Source: Bordetella genomosp. 1 (GTDB lineage: Bacteria > Pseudomonadota > Gammaproteobacteria > Burkholderiales > Burkholderiaceae_B). Taken from it: a DNA stretch of 64,000 nucleotides. Below the pieces are notes generated by a model. That model saw only the letters and a program-made list of their open reading frames with translations, was not told where the DNA came from and made no database searches. This document shows, one piece after another, positions 36,775-45,463 of this stretch (position 1 is the stretch's first letter; the number at the start of each line of letters is the position of its first letter). The position numbers and the translations under genes are program-made. The stretch spans positions 228,653-292,652 of the forward strand of contig NZ_NEVL01000007.1 in assembly GCF_002261335.1 (NCBI RefSeq), in the 5' to 3' direction.

Positions 36775-38385
36775 TCAGGCCGGCATGGGCGGCAGGCGAA
36801 ACGTTGCGCGCTCCTGCGCGTCGATCTGATGGATCAGGTCGGTTTCCCATGCCAGATACTGGCGCGCCGCGGCCTTGTTGCCGTCGTGCCGGTCATGCAC
36901 GAAAAACAGGTAGTCGATGCACTGCGCGTCCGGCGGGGACTGCGGCGTGGCCACGACTTCCCTGCCCGCCGCCCGCACCGCGTCGGCATCCCAGCGCAGC
37001 CAGGCCTGTTCGCCGCGATGGCCCTGTTCGCGCAGCGTGCGCGCCGCCAGCGCCGCCACGCCGGACTCGTCGGCGACGAACAGCACACGCGCGTCGGCGG
37101 CCACGGCGGCGTCCGCCAGGCGCGCGCGGATCGTCCACTCCGCCGCCGGCAGATGCGCGGCGCGATAGGCCATGCTCGAACGCACGTCGAGCATGCGCGC
37201 GTCCGGCGCATGCCACGCCGCCAGCGCGTCCGGCAGCACCTGCGGCAACGCATCGACCGCGGCAGGCAACGCCGCCGCAGCGGGCAGCTGCGCCTGCAGC
37301 CCTTCGCGCAACACGAAGGCCTCCCACCCCATCTGGCGCAGCCACGATGCCACCGCGGGCGCGCGCACGCCTTCGGCGTCGAACAGCACGAGACGCGCAC
37401 CGCGGCATGCCACGTATTGATCCGTGGCCTGCATCAGCTGGCCACCGGGGGTGTGCTGCGCGCCCGGCAGGGAGCCGGCGGCGAACTCTTCGGGCGTGCG
37501 TACGTCGCACAGATACGTGCTGCGATCGGACTGCGCCAGCCACTGCGCGACCGTGTCGGCATCGACGAATTCCACGGCGTGCTTTTCCGCCAGTGCGCGC
37601 GAACGGGCCCGCAGCCGTTCGTCGACCGTGCCGGCGTCGGGATACTTGCGGCGCGCCCCGTGTTCGAGCGGCAGGTCTTCGAGATACCAGCCCTGCGTGC
37701 CGTTCTCCAGCGCGAGCACCGGGTTGTCCACACCCAGGTTGATGAGGGTCTGCGCGCCGATGATGCTGCGCGTGCGGCCGGCGCAGTTGATCACGATGGT
37801 GGTCGCGGGATCCGGCGCCAGCAGCTCGGCGCGCAGCGCCAGCTCGCCATTCGGGCAGCAGATGCCGCCCGGGATGTTCATCTTGTTGAACTCGCCGAGC
37901 GGCCGGCCGTCGAGCACGACCAGGTCGTCGCCGCGCGCCTGGCGTTCGGCCAGTTCGCGCGCGCTGATGCGCGGCGTGTGGAACGCCAGTTCGGCGAGTT
38001 CGCCGAAGGTCTTGCTCGGCACGTTGACGCCGGCGAACACCGCCAGCCCCGCCGCACGCCAGCCTGCGATGCCGCCGTTCAACACATGGACCTGTGGATA
38101 AGCCATGGCGCGCAATGCGCGCGCCGCCAGCGGTGCCACGCCGTTGCCGTCGTCGTCGTACACCACCACGCGCACGGACTGGCGCGGCATCAGGCGGCGC
38201 GCCTCGAGCTCGAGGCGGCTGAACGGCAGCGGCACGGCGTAGAACAGATGGCCTTCGCCATAGAGCCCGTGCTCGCGCACGTCCAGCAAGGCGATCTCGT
38301 CGCCGTCGTGCAGCCACTGCTTGAGCGTACGTGCGTCTATGCCGGCGCTTGCCGCAGAAGAGGAATTCTCGGGGGAGTACGTCAT
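36775..38385 (-). CDS. Four-domain rhodanese-like sulfurtransferase
   Basis: A 536-residue cytosolic protein built from four rhodanese repeats: about 15-115 (IALLDVREHG), 137-245 (LVVLDGRPLG), 272-365 (YLCDVRTPEE) and 385-475 (ARMLDVRSSM). Only repeat 2 keeps the active-site cysteine, Cys201 in INCAGRTRS, a six-residue loop typical of sulfurtransferases; repeats 1, 3 and 4 have YDDDGN, FDAEGV and VADESG there and must be non-catalytic. A C-terminal extension of about 50 residues follows. It lies 16 bases after the PLP-enzyme gene, so it likely takes up sulfane sulfur or sulfide made by that operon. Confidence 0.93.
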   Translation of the reverse strand: MTYSPENSSSAASAGIDARTLKQWLHDGDEIALLDVREHGLYGEGHLFYAVPLPFSRLELEARRLMPRQSVRVVVYDDDGNGVAPLAARALRAMAYPQVHVLNGGIAGWRAAGLAVFAGVNVPSKTFGELAELAFHTPRISARELAERQARGDDLVVLDGRPLGEFNKMNIPGGICCPNGELALRAELLAPDPATTIVINCAGRTRSIIGAQTLINLGVDNPVLALENGTQGWYLEDLPLEHGARRKYPDAGTVDERLRARSRALAEKHAVEFVDADTVAQWLAQSDRSTYLCDVRTPEEFAAGSLPGAQHTPGGQLMQATDQYVACRGARLVLFDAEGVRAPAVASWLRQMGWEAFVLREGLQAQLPAAAALPAAVDALPQVLPDALAAWHAPDARMLDVRSSMAYRAAHLPAAEWTIRARLADAAVAADARVLFVADESGVAALAARTLREQGHRGEQAWLRWDADAVRAAGREVVATPQSPPDAQCIDYLFFVHDRHDGNKAAARQYLAWETDLIHQIDAQERATFRLPPMPA

Positions 38386-38401
38386 CGCGTTGCTTGTGTG
38401 T

Positions 38402-39580
38402 TCAGGGATGAGAAGGGGAAAGACATTGCATGGCCAGCCGCAGGTCCTCGATCAGGTCTTCGGGGTCTTCCAGGCCGATGTGCAGCCGTAGCATCGGGCC
38501 GTGACCGGTCCAGTCGGAGAGACTGCGCGCGGCGCGCATGTTGACCGGCACCACCAGGCTTTCGAAGCCGCCCCACGATGCGCCCAGGCCGAAGAGCGCG
38601 AGCGAGTCGATCATTGCCTCGACCGCCGCCTGCGTGATGTCGGCGCGAAACTCGACCGTGAGCAGCCCATTGGTGCCACGGCAATCGCGGCGCCAGCGAT
38701 CGTGCGACGGATGATCCGGCAACGCGGGGCTCCACACGCGCGCCACAACCGGTTGCGTATGCAACCATCTCGCCACCTTGAGCGCGGCCGCGCCGTGCGC
38801 CGCCATCCGTACCGTGAGCGAACGCATGCCGCGCAGCACCAGCCACGCGTCGTCCGCCCCCACCGTCTGGCCGAAATCGATGCTGGCCTGCTGGACCGCC
38901 GGCCAGGCGCGCGCATTGCATACGACCGCGCCCATCATCACGTCGGCGTGGCCGCCCAGGTATTTGGTGGCGGCCAGGATGGAGATGTCGGCGCCCAGCG
39001 CCAGCGGCTGGCACAGCACGCCGCACCCCCAGGTGTTGTCCACAGCCAGCAGCGCACCATGGCGATGCGCGAGATCCGCCACCGCGGGCAGGTCGATCAT
39101 CTCGTAGGTGAGCGAGCCGGGGCTCTCCGCATAGATCAGCCGGGTTTCGGGGCGGATGCGGGCGGAAAGGTCGCTGCCGTCAGGTGGGTAGAACTCATAG
39201 GCGATGCCGAGGCGCGAGAGATGGTTGGCGCAGAAGCGCCGCACCGGTTCGTACACCGCGTCGGTGATCAGCACGTGGTCGCCCGCGCGCAGGGCCGCCA
39301 GCAGCACCACGGCGATGGCGGCCTGCCCGGTGGGATAGAGCTGGGCGCGATGCCCGCCCTCCAGCGCCAGCAAGGCATCCTCGAGCGCGTGGGTGCTGTC
39401 GGTGCCGCGCGCGCCATACGAGGCGAGGCGTTCCTTCTCGCGGCGCTCGCGCGTGTCGCGCCACTCGGCCACCGAGTCGAATACATAGGTGCTTGCGCGG
39501 GTGACGGGCGTGTTGATCCAGCCGCGATGCGGCCGGCCCGCGCGCAGCAGGCGCGTCGCGGGCTTGTGGGTCGTGGTCAT
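38402..39580 (-). CDS. Cystathionine beta-lyase-type PLP enzyme
   Basis: A 392-residue enzyme of the Cys/Met metabolism PLP family (MTTTHKPATRLLRAGRPHRG start). The PLP lysine lies in AATKYLGGHADVMMG, with THALEDALLALEGG and LLAVDNTWGCGVLCQPLA upstream. The family includes cystathionine beta-lyase and cysteine desulfhydrases, which cut C-S bonds to give pyruvate, ammonia and a thiol or sulfide. The gene starts four bases after the dioxygenase-like gene ends. Given the neighbours, catabolism of a thiol amino acid is more likely than methionine synthesis, but the sequence does not settle the substrate. Confidence 0.9.
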   Translation of the reverse strand: MTTTHKPATRLLRAGRPHRGWINTPVTRASTYVFDSVAEWRDTRERREKERLASYGARGTDSTHALEDALLALEGGHRAQLYPTGQAAIAVVLLAALRAGDHVLITDAVYEPVRRFCANHLSRLGIAYEFYPPDGSDLSARIRPETRLIYAESPGSLTYEMIDLPAVADLAHRHGALLAVDNTWGCGVLCQPLALGADISILAATKYLGGHADVMMGAVVCNARAWPAVQQASIDFGQTVGADDAWLVLRGMRSLTVRMAAHGAAALKVARWLHTQPVVARVWSPALPDHPSHDRWRRDCRGTNGLLTVEFRADITQAAVEAMIDSLALFGLGASWGGFESLVVPVNMRAARSLSDWTGHGPMLRLHIGLEDPEDLIEDLRLAMQCLSPSHP

Positions 39581-39584
39581 GGGA

Positions 39585-40172
39585 TCAGCGGCGCGTCTGC
39601 ACGCCGATGGGCATGACGCTGCAGGTGTGGGTGTCGAGGTCGAAGGCCAGGCGCTGGTCCAGCGTCTCGAGCGCACGGCCATACATGTGCAGATGGCGGA
39701 TCACGCTGTCGCCCTCGATCTGGACGGCGTGGATGTCGTCGGGCATCAGGGCGATGCCCTGCCCCGGCGCCACCGTCACGACCTCGGCCAGGCGCAGCTC
39801 GCCGACGCCGGGCTGCGCGCCATCGTCGAGGCGTTCGTAGACGAAGTTCTTCTCCACGCCCTCGACGGCTGCGATACAGGCCCAGGTGGTGTGGTTGTGC
39901 GGCACGATCTTCTTGCCCGGCCGCATCACGTTCAGATAGAGCGCGTACGACTTGTCGGCGTCTTCGCTGATGAGGTAGCGGGCCTGGCGCTCGTCCGCCT
40001 CGGGCGCGGGATAACGGTCCGCCTGCCACCAGCTGGTTTGCCCCGCCAGCGCCACGAGCTGATCCAGCACCTGCGCGAGGCTGTCGCGGTTCAGGCCTTT
40101 ATTATCTACAGTGTTCTTTATATTTCCGATGGCTTGGGAAATCGCTTGCTGCTGCGGATGCTCACGGCTCAT
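39585..40172 (-). CDS. Cysteine-dioxygenase-type cupin (thiol dioxygenase)
   Basis: A 195-residue cupin of the cysteine dioxygenase family. Two iron-binding histidines lie in [15 protein letters not shown], and a third is probably the HLHMYG histidine near the C-terminus. The residue aligning with the substrate-binding arginine of cysteine dioxygenases appears to be Arg (QARYLIS) rather than the Gln of mercaptopropionate dioxygenases, so cysteine is the better guess. The ATG at 40172 starts the operon; more upstream codons overlap the promoter. The product would be a sulfinate. Confidence 0.85.
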   Translation of the reverse strand: MSREHPQQQAISQAIGNIKNTVDNKGLNRDSLAQVLDQLVALAGQTSWWQADRYPAPEADERQARYLISEDADKSYALYLNVMRPGKKIVPHNHTTWACIAAVEGVEKNFVYERLDDGAQPGVGELRLAEVVTVAPGQGIALMPDDIHAVQIEGDSVIRHLHMYGRALETLDQRLAFDLDTHTCSVMPIGVQTRR

Positions 40173-40235
40173 TTGCGTACAACCCCTTGGTTTTAGGATT
40201 CGTTGGGTACACTGTACGCAGCGGCGCATCGCAGA

Positions 40236-40249
40236 ACAATTTAAATTGT
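40236..40249. promoter_or_regulatory. Perfect palindrome between LysR gene and sulfur operon
   Basis: ACAATTTAAATTGT is a perfect 14-base palindrome in the 120-base divergent intergenic region, and it contains a T-N11-A type LysR core. It lies at about -44 from the LysR start codon and -64 from the operon start codon. On position and symmetry it is the probable operator of the LysR protein at 40293. Confidence 0.6.
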
Positions 40250-40292
40250 CGACGCAACGCATTAGCATCGCTGAAGTTTCCTAGGGAAAACC

Positions 40293-41204
40293 ATGCGTCA
40301 TCTCGAGCTCGACCTGCTGCGCACGCTGGTGGCCATCGCCGATGGCGAGACCTTCGCGGTGGCGGCCGCCAAGACCCACAAGACCCAATCGGCCGTGACC
40401 CAGCAGATGCAGCGGCTCGAGGCCATGCTCGCGCTGCCGCTGTTCGAGAAGCAGGGGCGCAACAAGCGCCTCACCGCGCACGGGGTCAAGCTGGTGCAGT
40501 ATGCGCGGCACCTGCTGGCCATCAACGACGAGGCACTGCGCGCGCTGCAGGACGAGCAGCTCGAAGGCCAGCTGCGACTGGGCGCGCCACACGATGTGGC
40601 CGACACCATCCTGCCCACCGTACTCACGCAGGTGGCGCGCTATCTGCCGCGCATCAAGCTCGAGATCCGCGTCGACCGCAGCCCGTTCCTCATGACCGCG
40701 CTGGCCGCCGGCGAGATCGATCTCACCATCTCCACGCGCTTCGACCCCGAGCTCGAGGGCGTGGTGTTGCGCACCTCGCCCACCGCCTGGATCTGTTCCG
40801 CCGATTACGTCCACGATCCGTATGCGCCGGTACGTCTGGTGCTGGCCGACGAACCGAGCATCTTCCGCCGCATCGCGCTCAATGCACTGGAACAGTCACG
40901 CGTGCGCTGGCATACCAATTACGTCGCGCCCAATCTCGTGGGCATCAAGGCGGCCCTGCGTGCCGGCCTGGGCGTGACGGCGCGCAGCATCGAGCTGCTG
41001 GGCCCCGACATGCGCGTGCTGGGCGAAAAAGACGGCTTGCCGCCGCTGCCGGACGTGAGCTATTTCCTGTGGCTGCGGCCGGACCTGATCAATCCGCTCA
41101 CGCGCCATGTCTATGAGATGCTGAAGGAGAAGCTGGGCCTGGCGGGGCATCGCGCGCAGGCGGACTGGACACCGGCCGGCAATGCGGCCGGCCAGGATCA
41201 GTAG
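40293..41204 (+). CDS. LysR-family transcriptional regulator
   Basis: A 303-residue LysR protein with an N-terminal winged helix (LDLLRTLVAIADGETFAVAA and SAVTQQMQRLEAMLALPLFE) and a C-terminal periplasmic-binding-like effector domain. It has a good ribosome binding site (AGGGAAAA). It is divergent from the sulfur operon and most likely regulates it. It ends inside the convergent asparaginase gene with a seven-base overlap. Confidence 0.95.
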   Translation: MRHLELDLLRTLVAIADGETFAVAAAKTHKTQSAVTQQMQRLEAMLALPLFEKQGRNKRLTAHGVKLVQYARHLLAINDEALRALQDEQLEGQLRLGAPHDVADTILPTVLTQVARYLPRIKLEIRVDRSPFLMTALAAGEIDLTISTRFDPELEGVVLRTSPTAWICSADYVHDPYAPVRLVLADEPSIFRRIALNALEQSRVRWHTNYVAPNLVGIKAALRAGLGVTARSIELLGPDMRVLGEKDGLPPLPDVSYFLWLRPDLINPLTRHVYEMLKEKLGLAGHRAQADWTPAGNAAGQDQ

Positions 41205-42205
41205 CGGTCGAAGAGCGCCTGGATGTCGGCGCGATCGCGCCTGGACATGAGGGCGAGCGTGAGCAGCACGCGCGCCTTCTGCGGGTTGAGCTCGTACGCT
41301 GCGATGAAGCCGCCGTGGTCGTCATCGACCTCGATGTTGCGGCCCACCGACCCCGAGCCGCAGCGCGTGCTGCGCACCACGGCAACGCCGTTGCGCGCCG
41401 CATTCATCAGCGCATCGACGGCGGCATCGGTGGCGTTGCCGTCGCCCACGCCGGCCAGCACGATACCCTGGGCGTGCGACGCCATGAAATCGATCAGCAC
41501 GCCGTCCATGTCGGCGCAGGCATACGCGATATCGACGCGCGGCCATACCGTGGCGGGCAGCTGGTCCAGCGGAAACACCTTGGCCGCCGCGGCGCTGGCG
41601 ATGCCCGATTGACCATAGAACGTCACCCGGTTGCCGCGCACCACACCGGCGCGGCCGGCGTTGGGCGAATCGAACGCGTCGACGCCGCCGCATGCCATCT
41701 TCTGCACGTGACGGGCGTAATGGACCTCGTCGTTCATCACGACGAGCGGCCCGCGATCTTTCGCCTGCGCCGACGCGGCTACGGCCACGGCGCTGTGGAT
41801 GTTGCGCGGACCGTCGGCGCTGATGGCGGTGGCCGGACGCATGGCGCCGACCAGCACCACCGGCTTGGCATGCGGCAGCACGAGGCTGAGGAAATACGCG
41901 GTTTCTTCGAGCGTGTCGGTGCCGTGCGTGATGACGACGCCGTCGACCGCATCGCTGCGCAGCAGCTCATCGACGCGGCGTGCCAACGCGTGCCAGACCG
42001 CGTAGGTCATGTTCTGGCTGCCGACGTTGACCAGCTGCTCGGCCTGGATCTGGGCGAGGCTCGCGAGCGACGGAATCGCCTCGAGCAGCGTGTCGACCGA
42101 GAGCGCGCCCGACTTGTAGCCGCTGCCGCTGGTTTCGGTCTGGGCGCCGGCGATGGTGCCACCGGTGGCGATCAGCGCGATGCGCGGCAGGCGGCGTTCA
42201 GGCAT
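41198..42205 (-). CDS. ansA: L-asparaginase
   Basis: A 335-residue asparaginase hydrolysing asparagine to aspartate and ammonia. Active-site motifs are present: ATGGTIAG with the catalytic threonine, the tyrosine region KSGALSVD, and HGTDTLEETAYF with the second threonine-aspartate pair. There is no signal peptide, so it is cytosolic, although the motifs resemble type II enzymes; family membership does not fix affinity. It is the last gene of the mnmG operon and overlaps parB by eight bases. Confidence 0.92.
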   Translation of the reverse strand: MPERRLPRIALIATGGTIAGAQTETSGSGYKSGALSVDTLLEAIPSLASLAQIQAEQLVNVGSQNMTYAVWHALARRVDELLRSDAVDGVVITHGTDTLEETAYFLSLVLPHAKPVVLVGAMRPATAISADGPRNIHSAVAVAASAQAKDRGPLVVMNDEVHYARHVQKMACGGVDAFDSPNAGRAGVVRGNRVTFYGQSGIASAAAAKVFPLDQLPATVWPRVDIAYACADMDGVLIDFMASHAQGIVLAGVGDGNATDAAVDALMNAARNGVAVVRSTRCGSGSVGRNIEVDDDHGGFIAAYELNPQKARVLLTLALMSRRDRADIQALFDRY

Positions 42206-43112
42206 CGATCACTCCGGACAGGCCCTGGCGCTCGAGCAACGCGTTGAGGTGCTCGTAGCCGTGGAAATCGATCACGATCTGGCCCTTCTCGCGCGCGCCG
42301 ACCTTCAGCGTGACGCGCGTGCCGAGGTGATCGGACAGCGCCTCTTCGAGACGGGTGAGATCGCGCGAGGCGCCATTGGCCTTCTTGCGCGGCGAGGTCT
42401 CGGCATCCTTGAGCGTCTTGGTGACGAGCTTTTCGGCTTCGCGCACCGACAGGCGCTTGGCGATGACCTGGTTGGCGAGCTGGATCTGCGTGGCCGCGTC
42501 GGCCGACAGAAACGCACGCGCGTGGCCCATGTCGATGTCGCCGGCCAGCAGCATGGTCTGCACCGGCGACGCCAGGTTGAGCAGGCGCAGCAGATTGCTG
42601 GTGGCCGAGCGCGAACGACCGATGGCTTGCGCCGCCTGCTCGTGCGTCAGGCCGAATTCGTCGAGCAGCCGCCGCACGCCCTGCGCTTCTTCCAGCGGGT
42701 TGAGATCTTCGCGCTGGATGTTTTCGATCAGCGCCATCACCGCGGCGTGCTCGTCCGCCACCTCGCGCACCAGCACCGGCACTTCTTTCAGGCCGGCCAG
42801 CTGCGCGGCACGGAAGCGGCGTTCGCCGGCGATGATTTCGTAGTGACCGACATCGGCGCCATTGAGCGCGCGCACCAGGATCGGTTGCATGATCCCTTGC
42901 GTGCGAATCGAGTCGGCCAGCTCGTTGAGCGCACCCTCGTCCATGCGCGTGCGCGGCTGGTACTTGCCGGCGCGCATCTTGGACACGGGCAGGACGGAGG
43001 GGGGGCCTTCCGCCCGCACGGGTTCTTTGCCGAGGTTGTCGATGGCGGGCGCGTCGGCGCCCAGCAATGCATCGAGCCCGCGGCCCAGGCCCTTGGGTTT
43101 CTTGGTGGCCAT
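42198..43112 (-). CDS. parB: Chromosome partition protein ParB
   Basis: ParB, 304 residues: [18 protein letters not shown] start with the basic ParA-stimulating N-terminus, the CTP-binding segment [12 protein letters not shown], a central helix-turn-helix ([20 protein letters not shown]) that reads parS, and a C-terminal dimerisation domain. It loads on the six parS sites at 47437-48191, 4-5 kb away, and spreads by CTP-dependent sliding (known for the family). Confidence 0.97.
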   Translation of the reverse strand: MATKKPKGLGRGLDALLGADAPAIDNLGKEPVRAEGPPSVLPVSKMRAGKYQPRTRMDEGALNELADSIRTQGIMQPILVRALNGADVGHYEIIAGERRFRAAQLAGLKEVPVLVREVADEHAAVMALIENIQREDLNPLEEAQGVRRLLDEFGLTHEQAAQAIGRSRSATSNLLRLLNLASPVQTMLLAGDIDMGHARAFLSADAATQIQLANQVIAKRLSVREAEKLVTKTLKDAETSPRKKANGASRDLTRLEEALSDHLGTRVTLKVGAREKGQIVIDFHGYEHLNALLERQGLSGVIDA

Positions 43113-43156
43113 AACGATGAGTTCCTCTTTCCTTCAGCCTGTACTCTGGTTCTCGA

Positions 43157-43981
43157 TCACTTGCCCACGGCGGCAGGCAGCGACCGATACCAGTATGAAT
43201 AACAATCCGCGAAACCAAACCGCGCATACAATGCGCGGGCAGCGATGTTGTCCGTCTCGACTTGCAGGTACGCGTGACGGCTGCCACGCGCAGTTGCGCG
43301 CGCAAGCAGTTGCGTGACGAGCGCGGCGCCATGGCCTTGCCGGCGCTGCGCCGGGTCGGTCACGACGTCGAAGATGCCGACCAGGTCGTCTTCGAGCACG
43401 GCGAGGCCGGCGGCCACGACGGTGCCATCCGGTGTACAGGCCACGACGGGCATCGCATCGACCACGAGGCCGGCGAGCCGGGCCGTGTGCTCGGCAACCG
43501 CCGCTGCACTCGCGCCCTTGAGCCGGCCCACCTCGGCTGCGAACACCTGCGGCGTGACGTCGCGGTATTGCATGCCTTCGACGACCTGCGCCGGTGCGGC
43601 CGCGGTGAGGTCGGCGCGCATCACGCAGGTGCGGTCATACCCCTCGTAGCCGCGTTCGGCCAGCGCGTGATCGAGCCCGAAATCGGGCCCGATGGACGTG
43701 AGGCGAAACACCACCGGCTGACCGGTGCGCGCATACCATCCGTGACAGTACGCCAGACGGTCATCGAGCGCGCGTGTGGATAACCCGAGGATGTTGATGC
43801 TGCGCATCCGGCGCGCCGGCGACGGTGCGCATCGCAACAGCCACCCGTCGTAGAAGACCTGCTCGCGCACCGCCGTGGCGTTGAGCGCGGCCTCCTCGAT
43901 ACGCGCGAGCAAGGCATCGCGCGTCTGCATGACGGGGGTGAATGCGGTGGGTGCGGCAGCAGCCAGATTCTCGAGCATCAT
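43157..43981 (-). CDS. GNAT-family acetyltransferase
   Basis: A 274-residue protein with a C-terminal GNAT fold: acetyl-CoA loop DPAQRRQGHGAALV near residue 215 and a final ARALYARFGF helix. The N-terminal half looks like a second, degenerate GNAT domain. The substrate is unknown. It is inserted between parA (10 bases) and parB (44 bases), so it is expressed with the partition genes. ATG codons at residues 1 and 2 make the exact start ambiguous by one codon. Confidence 0.88.
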   Translation of the reverse strand: MMLENLAAAAPTAFTPVMQTRDALLARIEEAALNATAVREQVFYDGWLLRCAPSPARRMRSINILGLSTRALDDRLAYCHGWYARTGQPVVFRLTSIGPDFGLDHALAERGYEGYDRTCVMRADLTAAAPAQVVEGMQYRDVTPQVFAAEVGRLKGASAAAVAEHTARLAGLVVDAMPVVACTPDGTVVAAGLAVLEDDLVGIFDVVTDPAQRRQGHGAALVTQLLARATARGSRHAYLQVETDNIAARALYARFGFADCYSYWYRSLPAAVGK

Positions 43982-43991
43982 GATGACCGGA

Positions 43992-44789
43992 TCAGTTCAT
44001 TTCCTTGACGCGCTCGATCATCTCGGCGCCGAAAGAGATGTAGGCCTGCGCGCCGCGCGAGTTGCGGTCGTAGACCACGCCCGGCATGCCGTAGCTCGGC
44101 GCTTCGGCCAGGCGCACGTTGCGCGGCACGACGCTCTTGAACACCTTGTCGCCGAAGTGCGCCTCGAGCTGCGCGGAAACCTGTTGCTGCAGCGTCATGC
44201 GCGGATCGAACATGACACGCAACAGGCCGATCACGCGCAGATCGTTGTTGATGTTGCGGTGGACGCGCTTGATGGTGTTGACCAGGTCGGACAGACCTTC
44301 GAGCGCGAAGTACTCGCACTGCATCGGAATGATGACGCCATGCGCCGCGGCCAGCCCGTTGAGGGTGAGCAGCGAAAGCGTGGGCGGGCAATCGATCAGC
44401 ACGAAATCATATTGGTCGGCCACGCTGTCGATCGCGCCCTTGAGCTGGCGTTCGCGTTCGTCCATCTGCACCAGGTCGATCTCGGCACCGGACAACTCAC
44501 GGTTGGCCGGCAGCACGTCGTAGCCGCCGGACTCCGAGCGCACGCGCGCGTCGGCGATCGTCGATTCGCCGATCAGCACCTGGTACAGGTTCGCGGGCAG
44601 CGCATTCTTGTCGATACCGCTGCCCATGGTGGCGTTGCCCTGGGGATCCAGGTCGACCAGCAGCACGCGCTGGTTCAGCGTGGCCAGGCCCGCCGCCAGA
44701 TTGATGGCGGTCGTGGTCTTGCCCACCCCTCCCTTCTGGTTGGCGATGCAGAAGACGCGTGCGGATTTGCTGGGCGGTATTGAGTTCAT
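43992..44789 (-). CDS. parA: Chromosome partition ATPase ParA
   Basis: ParA/Soj, 265 residues from the ATG at 44789 (ribosome binding site AAGGAAAC). The deviant Walker A (NQKGGVGKTTTAINLAAG) is at about residue 15-30, and a Walker B-like YDFVLIDCPP near 120. It forms nucleoid-bound ATP dimers that move ParB-parS complexes. The start overlaps the rsmG stop by four bases. Confidence 0.97.
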   Translation of the reverse strand: MNSIPPSKSARVFCIANQKGGVGKTTTAINLAAGLATLNQRVLLVDLDPQGNATMGSGIDKNALPANLYQVLIGESTIADARVRSESGGYDVLPANRELSGAEIDLVQMDERERQLKGAIDSVADQYDFVLIDCPPTLSLLTLNGLAAAHGVIIPMQCEYFALEGLSDLVNTIKRVHRNINNDLRVIGLLRVMFDPRMTLQQQVSAQLEAHFGDKVFKSVVPRNVRLAEAPSYGMPGVVYDRNSRGAQAYISFGAEMIERVKEMN

Positions 44790-45463
44790 TGGTTTCCTTG
44801 ACTGCGGCGCATCCAGATGAGGCAACGCTGCGCGTCGAGCTCGGGGACGTTCAGGGTTTGAATGTCTTCCACTTTCCACTCGCCCTGCGCAGCCAGCGCG
44901 GCGAGTTCATCATCCGGGACCTTGCCTTTCATCGCGACGAGGGTACCACCGTTGCGAACATGGCGGCCCGACCAGGCTGCGAAATCCTGCAGGGACGCAA
45001 ATGCGCGTGAAATCACCACGTCGCATTGCGCGGGTTCGACCTGTTCGATGCGTGCGTGCAGCGCATGCAGATTGGGCGCATGCAGCGCACCGCTCATCTG
45101 TCGCACGAACGCGGTCTTCTTCTCGACCGCATCGACGCAGGTCACGTCCCACTCGGGTTGCATCAGCGCCAGCACGACACCGGGCAGCCCGCCGCCGGAA
45201 CCCACGTCGAAGATCCGCGCCGGTCCGTCGCCCAGGTGCGCACGCAAGGGACCGACGATCGAGAGGCTGTCGAACAGGTGCTGCACCAGCATCTGGCCCG
45301 GGTCACGAATGGCCGTCAGGTTGTAGGTGCGGTTCCAGCGCTGCATCTGGGCGACATAGCGCAGCAGCGCCTCGCGCTGCGCGGCGTCGGGCGCGAGACC
45401 CAGGGCCTCGCATGCCTGCGCGAGCCGCGCTTCGGCGGCCGGATCGTGGACGGCTGCGTTCAT
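44786..45463 (-). CDS. rsmG: 16S rRNA (guanine-527-N7)-methyltransferase
   Basis: RsmG (GidB), 225 residues. The SAM-binding glycine motif [17 protein letters not shown] is near residue 77, and the RAFASLQDF segment follows. It makes m7G527 in the 530 loop; loss gives low-level streptomycin resistance in other bacteria. It overlaps mnmG and parA by four bases each, the classic gidA-gidB order. Confidence 0.96.
   Translation of the reverse strand: MNAAVHDPAAEARLAQACEALGLAPDAAQREALLRYVAQMQRWNRTYNLTAIRDPGQMLVQHLFDSLSIVGPLRAHLGDGPARIFDVGSGGGLPGVVLALMQPEWDVTCVDAVEKKTAFVRQMSGALHAPNLHALHARIEQVEPAQCDVVISRAFASLQDFAAWSGRHVRNGGTLVAMKGKVPDDELAALAAQGEWKVEDIQTLNVPELDAQRCLIWMRRSQGNQ

Noticed and set aside
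38093..38101. Perfect DnaA boxes inside coding sequence at 38093 and 43775
   Set aside because: Isolated 9-mers within the rhodanese and GNAT genes with no pairing or flanking pattern; chance or codon-driven.
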